A stretch of 64,000 bases of DNA from Calothrix brevissima NIES-22. Lineage in GTDB: Bacteria > Cyanobacteriota > Cyanobacteriia > Cyanobacteriales > Nostocaceae. Shown here one piece after another: positions 11,601 to 18,739 of this stretch. A program made the translations under genes and the position numbers. The notes under the pieces were generated by a model, which made no database searches, had not been told where the DNA came from, and was given only the letters and a program-made list of their open reading frames with translations. Within the stretch, counting starts at the first letter, position 1. The number at the start of each line of letters is the position of its first letter. Location of the stretch: NCBI RefSeq assembly GCF_002367995.1, contig NZ_AP018207.1:3409083-3473082 (forward strand), in the 5' to 3' direction.

Positions 11601-14600
11601 AGAAAACAACCTTGACCTTTGATACATCGGAAAGTCCATTTATTCCAGGATTAGATAATTCAGGATTTTGGAGTTCTACTTTCCCCAGTAATAATAATCC
11701 TATCGATCAAACTGATGTCTATGCTACAGGTGAACCTTACTACATCAGTTCTAATTTACCTACTGGAGATGTAGGCAGAAGTTACCTCACTTTTGACCTT
11801 TCTCGTCTTCAAGGAACAGTTACCTCAGCTAAGTTACAGTTACAACGTTATTTTGGTAGCGGAGATCCCACAGAAACTTTAGGCTTATTTGATGTTTCCA
11901 CAGATGCAGCAACATTAAATAATCGGATAGGTACAAATGCAGCAATCTTTGAAGATTTAGGCACAGGTAGCAGCTATGGCACTTTTGATGTTAGTACCAG
12001 TGGCAATTCTCAGGATATTTTAGAATTTGAGCTAAATGCAGACGCAATTACTGCAATTAATGATGGAACAGGCGGATTCTTCTCTATAGGTCTTTCCATC
12101 CTCAGTTTAAATCCTAATAATCTCAACAAAAACGCAGAATATCTTTTTGCTCGTAGTGGTGGTCAAGGTATTCAACGACTGATTGTAGAAACTACGGAAC
12201 TACCGCAAACAGAAATAGTTCAAATTACTGCTAGTGATAGTCAAGGTGAGGAAACTAGTCAAAGTTACAGTTTAACAGTTGTCGATCGCACTTCTGACAA
12301 ATCACCAGAAATTACCTCTAATCCACGTACTCGTATCCGCCTTGGTAGTAATTATTATTACTTGCCAGAATTTACAGACCCGGATGGTGCACCTCTGACT
12401 GTTAGTCTGGAAAATGCACCCATAGGTATGACGGTAGACGAACAAGGGTTGATTAGTTGGACGCCGACAGCCGCACAATTTGGTGTTAATTCTGTCACTC
12501 TACAAGTTAGCAATGGTCGCAGCAATCCGGTAACGCAGACATTTACAATTAACGTCGTCAGCACCGACAGCAATCAAGCACCAACCATTGACTCAAGCGC
12601 AATATTAATTGCTACTGCTAACCGCCAGTATCAATATGATATGCTCACCAGTGACCCCGATGGCGATCCGGTTGTCCTCAACTTGAAGCAAGCACCTCCA
12701 GGGATATCCATCGACTCAGTATCCGGTAAACTACGCTGGACACCAACAGTTGACCAAATCGGCAGCCATGAGGTGATTGTTGAAGCTATTGACGGTCAAG
12801 GTGGATTAACTCAGCAGATATTCACCATTACTGTTAGAGGTGTAAATCTCCCACCTGCAATTACTTCCAATCCCCCAACTATCGGGGTGATCAATCAAGT
12901 TTACACTTATCAAGTTATAGCCAGCGATCCAGAATATGACTCTCTCACCTACAGCTTAATTAATCCTCCTGTGGGGATGATAATTGATACACAGACTGGA
13001 TTAATTCAATGGAAACCAACCAAGTTAGGCGCACAGAAAGTTGAAATCTTAGTTAATGACGGTCAAGGTGGCGTTAATATTCAAACTTATCAACTACAAG
13101 TATTAGAAACCGCACCAAATTTATTACCCACCATCACCTCAAAGCCTGTAATTAATATCACCCCAGGATTAAATTATCAATATGATGTAGATGCCACCGA
13201 CCCCGAAGGTACCGCAATTACCTATTCCTTACAAACCAAACCTGATGGTATGACCATCGACCCACAAACAGGGTTGATTACATGGCAAACCACAGCCGAT
13301 TTATTAGGAGAATTACCTGTTGTTGTAGTAGCTACAGATACCGCAGGTGGTAGAGGAATTCAATCTTTTAAAGTCAAAGTAGCGCCCAATGACGCGCCAG
13401 TTATTGTTTCTAACCCAGCGACAACAATTGTCCAAGGACAAAACTACCGCTACGATATTCGCGCCACAGATGCAAATAGCGATCGCCTGACCTATACTTT
13501 AGTGAATGGGCCAAATGGAGTTACAATCGATAATTTCGGGCGTTTAGCTTGGCAAACAGGTAATATAGGCGAATATGCGATCGCCATTCAAGTTGCAGAT
13601 GGGCGTGGTGGAGTAGCTACCCAATCTTATAATTTAGCTGTCACAGCAGATACACAAGTACCCCTGGTAGATTTAGGTAATAACAACAGCTTATTTAAAC
13701 CCGGCGATACCTTAAAACTGCAACTACGGGCTACAGATAATGTCGGTGTAGAATCCCTCAGCCTGACCATTAACGGTTCGCCTTTAGAACTCAACCCCGG
13801 AAGTGCGATCGCTGGTACTATCCAAACTGCAAGCCTTACCCTCAATCAACCAGGCTTGTTTGAGGTTTTAGCGCAAGCCAAAGATGCAGCAGGTAATATC
13901 GGCAGCAAATCTCTGCAAATACGTGTCTTTAACCCCAGCGATAATCAAGCGCCAGTAGTTACTATTGATACATCAAAGTTGCAAGCAACTGGCGGTCTGA
14001 TTACTAACTTGACAGATATTATCGGCACTGTCACCGATGATAATTTAGAATTTTATCGCCTAGAGTATGCCCCAGTTAGTCAAATTGACCTCAACAATCC
14101 GGGGGATGCTGACCCTGACTATATCACCATTGCCCAAGGTAACAGCAATGTTGTCAATACAGTTATCGGTCAAATCGACCCCACAATTCTCCGCAATGAC
14201 AGTTACTTTGTTCGCATCTTCGCCCAAGATATTAACGGATTAGCTAACAGTCAGGGGCTAGTTCTCAACGTTTCCAGCGAAAATAAACCCGGACGCTTTG
14301 CTTTAGCATATACCGACTTATCAATTCCCTTAGCTGGTATCCCCATTGAAATTCAACGGCGTTACGATAGCCTAGATGCAAACTTCTCCGGGGACTTTGG
14401 TTATGGCTGGAGTTTAGGTTTCCAAGACGCGCAAATTCAAGAAGCTTCCCCCACTGGTGTGGATTTAAGCGTTGATGATTTCTTTGGCGGTAACTCCTTC
14501 ACCGTCGGGACTCGCGTTAGCTTAACTACCCCTGATGGTCGTCGGGTTGGTTTTACCTTTAACCCCGTTCCCGATGCTGCGGGATTGTTGGGTACTAGAT

Positions 14601-17600
14601 ACAAACCCACCTTTACCGCAGATGCAGGTGTTTATGACAAATTAGAAGTAGACTATACACCTTTAACTGTACGTAGCAACGGTGCTGTGGGATTGTATTT
14701 GTTTGGCTTTACCTACAACCCCTCACAGTATCGCTTAATTACCAAAGAAGGAATTACTTATCGCTACGACCAACGCCAGGGACTTTTAGATGTGACCGAT
14801 AAGAATGGTAACAAGCTAACTTATACCGATGCAGGTATAGTTAGTTCCACTGGTCAATCTATTACCTTTAAGCGAGACACCCAAGGACGCATTGCGGAAA
14901 TTATCGATCCATCAGGTAAAGCGCTGAAATACAGCTATGATACTCAGGGTAACCTAGTGAATGTGAGCGATCGCAATAGCAATAAAACTCAGTTTGTCTA
15001 CGATACTAAACTTCCAAGTTACTTAACTGAGATTATTGACCCACTGGGGCGTAAAGGTGTACGAACTGAGTATGATGAGCAAGGACGATTAGCCAGAATT
15101 ATTGATGGCAACGGGAATATAACTAATCTTGGTTTTGACACCAATGCTTCAGTACAAACTATTACGGATGGTTTAGGTAATAAAACCACGCTGATTTATG
15201 ACAGTCGCGGAAATATTATCAGCGAAATTAACGCTTTGGGTGGTGTCACACAAAAAACTTATGATGCCAATAATAATCTTCTAAGTGTCAAAGACCCACT
15301 GGGTAATACAACAACTTATACCTATGACAGCAGAGGTAATCTACTGACACAAACCAATGGGTTGAATCAGACTACAACTTACACCTATAACGACCTCAAC
15401 AAAGTTTTGACAGTGACTGACCCCCTTGGTAATACCACCAAAAATACTTACGACAGCCAAGGTAATCTTGTTACTCAAAGGGATGCAGCAGGAAATGTTA
15501 CTACTTACGCTTATGATGCTAGGGGGAATGTTACCAGCGTCACCAATCCTCAAAATCAGACAACCAAGTATGAGTATGATAGCCAAGGTCGGATAATAGG
15601 TATCATCGATGCGCTCAACCAGAAAACTGGTATGACCTACGATGGTAACGGAAACTTATTGAGCACTACTACACCTTTAGGTAACACTACTCGCTTCACT
15701 TATGATGCAGAAGGTCGTCCCAATACTGTTACCGATGCTTTAGGTAATGTTAGCCGAATTGAGTACAATGCACTAGGCGATCGCACTGCGACAATCGATG
15801 CTTTAGGTCGTCGCAGAGAATTTAGCTACGACACCAAAGGACAGTTAACCCAAAATCGCTATCCTGATGGTACAACTGAGCAATTTACCTATGATGCTAA
15901 CGGACGACGGACAAGTTATACAGATAGGGGCGGACGGACAACTATCTTTGTTTATGATGCGCTAGGTCGTTTAATTGAAACCATTGCGCCTGACGCTACA
16001 CCAGATAATTTGGCTGATAACCCCAGAATTCGCCGCGAATATGATGCGACTGGTCGTTTAACTGCTTTGATTGACGAACGAGGAAACCGCACCGAGTACG
16101 GATATGATGTGGCTGGTCGTCAAATCCTTGTCCGCGACGCTTTAGATAATCGCACCCGCTATGCTTATAATGCCACAGGAGAAGTAGTAACTATTACTGA
16201 TGCTCTCAACCGTGCTACTCAGTTTGTTTACGATCCATTAGATCGCATTGTAGAAACTCTCTACCCTGATGGTACAAAAACAATTACTACCTATGACGCT
16301 TTAGGTCGAGTAATTGCGGAAACAGACCAAGCTGGTATCACTACTCAGTTTGAATATGATGCGCTTGATAGGCTAACAGCTGTGGTTGATGCTCTCGGTC
16401 AACGTACAGAATATGGCTATGATGCAGAAGGTAATTTACTTAGCCAAAAAGATGCTAAAGGTAATACAACAACATACCAGTATGATTTAGTCAATCAGCG
16501 TCTTGCTACCATACTGCCCTTGGGTCAGCGTTCCAAGACAACCTATGATGCAGTTGGCAATATTACTAGTGTTACCGATTTTAATGGCAAAACTATCACC
16601 TACACCTACAACAGCAATGACCAAGTAATTGCAGAAGGCTTTGCTGATGGTACTTCTGTTACTTACACCTACACACCAACATTGCAAAGGGCAACAGTGA
16701 CAGATGCTAGAGGTGTAACAAGATATACTTATGATGAACGTGACCAGCTAAGAGTACGTACTGAGACTGATGGTAGAACTATTAGCTACACTTACGATTT
16801 AGCTGGTAATCGCACATCCTTAACAACTCCTGCAGGTACAGTGGGTTATAGCTATGATGCTTTAAACCGGATGCAGACGGTTACAGACCGTAGTGGTGGA
16901 GTAACAAAGTATATATATGATGCTGTTGGTAACTTAGTTCGCACTGAATTACCCAACAACACAGTAGAAACTCGCCAATACGATAGCCTAGACAGGCTAA
17001 TTGCTGTGGAACAAAAGGGATCATCTGGGGTAATTGCTGGCTTTGAATACACTCTGGGGCCAGTTGGAAACCGTTTGGCGGTCAAAGAAGCTAATGGAAG
17101 ACAGGTTAATTACACTTATGACAAACTCTATCGTCTCGTCACAGAAACAATTTCTGATGCAACAGCCGGAAATCGCACGATTAGTTACACGTATGATGCA
17201 GTAGGCAATCGCCTCACACGCAATGATTCTGTTGAGGGTGTTACAACATATACTTACGATAATAATGACAGATTATTAAAGGAAATCCTCAAAGATACAG
17301 TTACTGAATACACCTATGATGAAAATGGTAGTACGCTGTCTGTTAAAGTTAACGGCACAGACACGGTAAATTACAGATGGGATGACAAAGGACGCTTAAT
17401 TGCTGTAGATATTATTACAGCCAAAGGTATAGAGCGTATTGAGTACCTTTATGATGCTGATGACAATCGGGTAACGGTAATCGTCAACGGGCAAGAAACA
17501 CGTTATTTAATTGATACCGAAGAAGCTTATGCTCAGGTTGTAGAAGAATACACAGCTGATGGGACAACCCTGAAGTCTTACGTTTATGGTCTAGATTTAA

Positions 17601-18517
17601 TTTCTCAAGACCAGCAGGGTAAGCAGTCTTTCAATCATGCTGCTGGTTTGGGTTCTGTCAATGCGGTTACTGATAGTAATGGTAATGTTACTGACCGCTA
17701 TGTTTATGATGCCTTTGGTCGGTTGATTGGGCAACAGGGGAATACGGATAATGAGTTTCGTTTTACTGGTGAGCAGTTTGATAAAAATAGCAACCTGTAC
17801 TATTTAAGGGCAAGGTATTATGACCCAGAGAATGGGCGGTTTATTTCCAAGGATTCTTTTGAAGGTTTCCAGGATGATCCTCTGTCGTTACATAAGTATA
17901 TTTATGCACACAACAATCCAGTTAACTTAATTGATCCTAGTGGCAATGCTTCAGCAAGCGAGTATGCTATTTTAGGACTGATTATAGCTGCTACTGTATA
18001 TGATGCTTATAACTTTGCAAAAGACCCAAGTCTAGAAAATGGTCTTTATTTAGCATTAGACTTAGTTGGGCTTGCTGGAGTTGGTAAAGCTCTCAGTCGG
18101 ACTTTTGGCAAAATCGGAAATATTTTAGGTAAACGACCAAGGCCAAATCCTCCGATTAGACCTAGTGGTGCTGGTTCTAGTAGACCTGGTGGTGCTGGTA
18201 ATCCTGGTGGTATGGGTGGTGATAAACCGCCATCAACTCCTACTGGTAGGGATAAATCACCTTTTAAGGTCGAACCGGGTACTAATTCTCCAGCAAATAT
18301 AAGAGGTCGTGATTATACTGGTCATGCTTTAGATGAAATGCAATCGGATGGAATAACACCATCAACAGTAGAGAATATAATTCAAACTGCACAGTCAGTA
18401 CCAGGGAAAAAATTCAACACAACAGCTCACTACGATCCAATAAACCATATAACCGTAATCACAGACACACCAACTGGACGTGTAGTTACAGTTTCACGTG
18501 GTCGTATTAAACAATAA
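5630..18517 (+). CDS. Giant RHS/YD-repeat polymorphic-toxin-like protein, 4295 aa
   Basis: No signal peptide is visible. Order of parts: an N-terminal domain with a metallopeptidase-like EELGHYFD motif (about residue 147) and DEGEIFA; two DUF4114-like domains (about 239-385 and 400-545, each ending WED..GGD.D.ND); cadherin/jelly-roll-like regions (about 550-1045); a von Willebrand A domain (about 1357-1560, MIDAS D1363-V-S-G-S); an SdrD-B-like collar domain (about 1575-1645); ten He_PIG-type Ig modules (about 1054-2670, each with the pattern G-M-x-I-D..TG.I.W); a CBM96-like insertion (about 1993-2195); RHS shell start (about 2887); dozens of YD repeats (about 3040-4045); an RHS-associated core (about 4004-4107, YYLRARYYDPENGRF...DPSG); a hydrophobic pretoxin segment; and an 85-residue C-terminal domain with GHALDEMQ and GRVVTVSRG resembling DUF4258. 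Architecture matches contact-dependent or secreted polymorphic toxins. Toxicity is inference. Confidence 0.85.
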   Translation: MENNPEFNLDYSVNLNNALNSLEHINNQQYFLKNSTNYLGQSLNFQSENLIETAQNQAVNIIEDFIQQPNQILKLQTAFGVNSNLEATNVIIDWLTGQQTPQIAIVSGDQLYAKGAYSQQTNTIYFSQQFLQENYNNQSAITAVFLEELGHYFDARLNTVDSPGDEGEIFAHLVQNHPLTPQLLTDLQQEDDSATRLLNGQLITVELASLTENSAITRLDHLGEVLRVPESNSEGTSLLFQWTAREAAYNNEIGVFLVDEQGRVNGINPGEAGYAQAALTSTSKQVLFTSGQGAGGWRQLTLQSGQYLAFYLIQNNTTAGWLATNPQNQLDKSTLALFSVNGANPDNFNHVKSQDIGGNIWQLRWEDLVNGGDKDFNDVVFNMSLLGLQIPGNIGQTTATQISFLGREARLQHEMGLFIVDDLHGRIGNITPDNPNYIQAALSAERRQVIFAFGQNSTTPTNLELPSGKYLGWYLISNGTTEQFLKDNPQNIAGGSIHAFFSYPGANADGLSHVHHQSSNELVWEDIFGGGDRDYNDLTFRFSFTPPNLPSSNNSNPVAEISLNLTDNNENIAADSVIGNFTIGGVTTQDNYIYSLVSGDGDDDNNIFKIVGNKLIITQYPDFETKPTYKIRVRSTDQSGLSFEDSFIININNLNEAPVINLPDPQFIAEDTDLIINDLSISDVDASNGDLEVSLTANQGLLTLGQTTGLNFIAGDGTADSNLTFTGTLSAINQALANLGYRSNPNFIGDDIISVTVNDQGNSGSGGALTVSDSFQITVSSSATIVLTEDTLFNRTYTQDIEIPENNSVLSFTYSNLKFDNTDTNSINDAFEVALVDNQGNALVHTIKSDGDAFFNFTEDQPLALAAGTTVDNQTVKVNLSGLTPGSAKLIFRLVNNDSDTNTTVSIHNIQIQQADSLTPVIATPEVSLRAIASPIDFKLLSDITSSIVPDYQRTSFNEDSKVLYTAVAVRNSGNYIVDAPLAVAIKSLSDPTVQVVGADGITPEGLPYFNLSNLVADGSLEPNEITQTKTISFFNPQQVQFDYELVFFGQLNTAPQFITDPDVEAVISKTYTYAAQAKDVNNDTLTYSLLLSPEGMEIDSATGKITWDTDTVENGNYTVSVQVADSRGGFNLQNYIVEAIAPPPNRPPVFTSTPIVDARVNTAYQYQAIASDPDSDNLTFSLVNSPQGMTIDENTGLISWTPNLTTETEVRLKVEDGNGGVAEQIYQILTQQEAGNNAPIIISQAIIKAAQNQNYIYDVNAIDADKDKLTYSLISAPAKMTINPDTGEIIWDTTNQALGNYNVKVRVEDSRGGVDNQEFIIALVNQPFGEIQGTNWEDVNGNGFRDTELVQGQEPDVIFVIDVSGSADFPFQGTSTGDVNQDGLTNTILDAELAAFLSLNNQLISQGLGNKARVGIVVFSGFAAQADMDLVTSGLQLLTTPSADKNNNGIVDVEDVLRSITSGAFGVGNFTGTNFETALQKVENSFETIGTTSGNGNVIFLSDGEINRGGAHADEVERLRALGVTLSAFGVGQGASLKSLQVIDPNAKVFLSTDELLNIFSGLNGEERFIEPGLGGVTVYLDLNNNGLLDVNEPSQITAFDNPNTLDIDETGQYKFTGLEAGTYIVREVIPQGYTQTYPINSTTPIGDGYADVILEYFSNGSSGIQEPYGGAAIQWPIPINPNVILGAPATIPASAFNPQVDWLAIPQNSYVTVEFTDERVVDGPGNDIFIHSLQETAGEQANIFISANGNDFEFLGTIGEGGVTALDLAAIDFTQVVKAVRIVGIDNGGTSPGFDLVGVQALPGSNLNLDYFVVKLKAGEIVDNRNFGNQNTGEIRPNKPPIFTSNAPINAAVGEVWRYNAIATDPDSDRLSFDLPVKSSGMAIDEKTGILVWNPDFDQVGVHDIILRVQDGNGGITLQAFQLNVTAANAPPVITSTPPTQAVANLPYEYKVRAQDADGDKITYRLDNAPDGMVIDENTGVISYTPVAKKTTLTFDTSESPFIPGLDNSGFWSSTFPSNNNPIDQTDVYATGEPYYISSNLPTGDVGRSYLTFDLSRLQGTVTSAKLQLQRYFGSGDPTETLGLFDVSTDAATLNNRIGTNAAIFEDLGTGSSYGTFDVSTSGNSQDILEFELNADAITAINDGTGGFFSIGLSILSLNPNNLNKNAEYLFARSGGQGIQRLIVETTELPQTEIVQITASDSQGEETSQSYSLTVVDRTSDKSPEITSNPRTRIRLGSNYYYLPEFTDPDGAPLTVSLENAPIGMTVDEQGLISWTPTAAQFGVNSVTLQVSNGRSNPVTQTFTINVVSTDSNQAPTIDSSAILIATANRQYQYDMLTSDPDGDPVVLNLKQAPPGISIDSVSGKLRWTPTVDQIGSHEVIVEAIDGQGGLTQQIFTITVRGVNLPPAITSNPPTIGVINQVYTYQVIASDPEYDSLTYSLINPPVGMIIDTQTGLIQWKPTKLGAQKVEILVNDGQGGVNIQTYQLQVLETAPNLLPTITSKPVINITPGLNYQYDVDATDPEGTAITYSLQTKPDGMTIDPQTGLITWQTTADLLGELPVVVVATDTAGGRGIQSFKVKVAPNDAPVIVSNPATTIVQGQNYRYDIRATDANSDRLTYTLVNGPNGVTIDNFGRLAWQTGNIGEYAIAIQVADGRGGVATQSYNLAVTADTQVPLVDLGNNNSLFKPGDTLKLQLRATDNVGVESLSLTINGSPLELNPGSAIAGTIQTASLTLNQPGLFEVLAQAKDAAGNIGSKSLQIRVFNPSDNQAPVVTIDTSKLQATGGLITNLTDIIGTVTDDNLEFYRLEYAPVSQIDLNNPGDADPDYITIAQGNSNVVNTVIGQIDPTILRNDSYFVRIFAQDINGLANSQGLVLNVSSENKPGRFALAYTDLSIPLAGIPIEIQRRYDSLDANFSGDFGYGWSLGFQDAQIQEASPTGVDLSVDDFFGGNSFTVGTRVSLTTPDGRRVGFTFNPVPDAAGLLGTRYKPTFTADAGVYDKLEVDYTPLTVRSNGAVGLYLFGFTYNPSQYRLITKEGITYRYDQRQGLLDVTDKNGNKLTYTDAGIVSSTGQSITFKRDTQGRIAEIIDPSGKALKYSYDTQGNLVNVSDRNSNKTQFVYDTKLPSYLTEIIDPLGRKGVRTEYDEQGRLARIIDGNGNITNLGFDTNASVQTITDGLGNKTTLIYDSRGNIISEINALGGVTQKTYDANNNLLSVKDPLGNTTTYTYDSRGNLLTQTNGLNQTTTYTYNDLNKVLTVTDPLGNTTKNTYDSQGNLVTQRDAAGNVTTYAYDARGNVTSVTNPQNQTTKYEYDSQGRIIGIIDALNQKTGMTYDGNGNLLSTTTPLGNTTRFTYDAEGRPNTVTDALGNVSRIEYNALGDRTATIDALGRRREFSYDTKGQLTQNRYPDGTTEQFTYDANGRRTSYTDRGGRTTIFVYDALGRLIETIAPDATPDNLADNPRIRREYDATGRLTALIDERGNRTEYGYDVAGRQILVRDALDNRTRYAYNATGEVVTITDALNRATQFVYDPLDRIVETLYPDGTKTITTYDALGRVIAETDQAGITTQFEYDALDRLTAVVDALGQRTEYGYDAEGNLLSQKDAKGNTTTYQYDLVNQRLATILPLGQRSKTTYDAVGNITSVTDFNGKTITYTYNSNDQVIAEGFADGTSVTYTYTPTLQRATVTDARGVTRYTYDERDQLRVRTETDGRTISYTYDLAGNRTSLTTPAGTVGYSYDALNRMQTVTDRSGGVTKYIYDAVGNLVRTELPNNTVETRQYDSLDRLIAVEQKGSSGVIAGFEYTLGPVGNRLAVKEANGRQVNYTYDKLYRLVTETISDATAGNRTISYTYDAVGNRLTRNDSVEGVTTYTYDNNDRLLKEILKDTVTEYTYDENGSTLSVKVNGTDTVNYRWDDKGRLIAVDIITAKGIERIEYLYDADDNRVTVIVNGQETRYLIDTEEAYAQVVEEYTADGTTLKSYVYGLDLISQDQQGKQSFNHAAGLGSVNAVTDSNGNVTDRYVYDAFGRLIGQQGNTDNEFRFTGEQFDKNSNLYYLRARYYDPENGRFISKDSFEGFQDDPLSLHKYIYAHNNPVNLIDPSGNASASEYAILGLIIAATVYDAYNFAKDPSLENGLYLALDLVGLAGVGKALSRTFGKIGNILGKRPRPNPPIRPSGAGSSRPGGAGNPGGMGGDKPPSTPTGRDKSPFKVEPGTNSPANIRGRDYTGHALDEMQSDGITPSTVENIIQTAQSVPGKKFNTTAHYDPINHITVITDTPTGRVVTVSRGRIKQ

Positions 18518-18739
18518 TAAATAACTAGGATCGGCCAATTTTGTAGTAGGCTGACAAGCCTAAAATGTTGCAATAAATCTCTTCTTTTTCTCTGCTTACT
18601 CTGCGTAAGTTAATTTTCTTATCAACTAAGAAGTTGAAATTTACAAATTGTACATTGGTTGATTATATAAGGCAATTAAATTCATGTTCTGGCTCAAAAG
18701 CACGCCTCAAGGAGTACAATATCCGAGGCTTGATTAACA
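18518..18739. other. Spacer after the RHS gene, no credible immunity gene
   Basis: A short hairpin (TAGGCT...AGCCTA, about 18547-18562) lies near the stop codon of the RHS gene. The only reading frame here (18634-18858) starts with TTG and overlaps the acylase gene in another frame, so I do not accept it as a gene. Confidence 0.5.
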
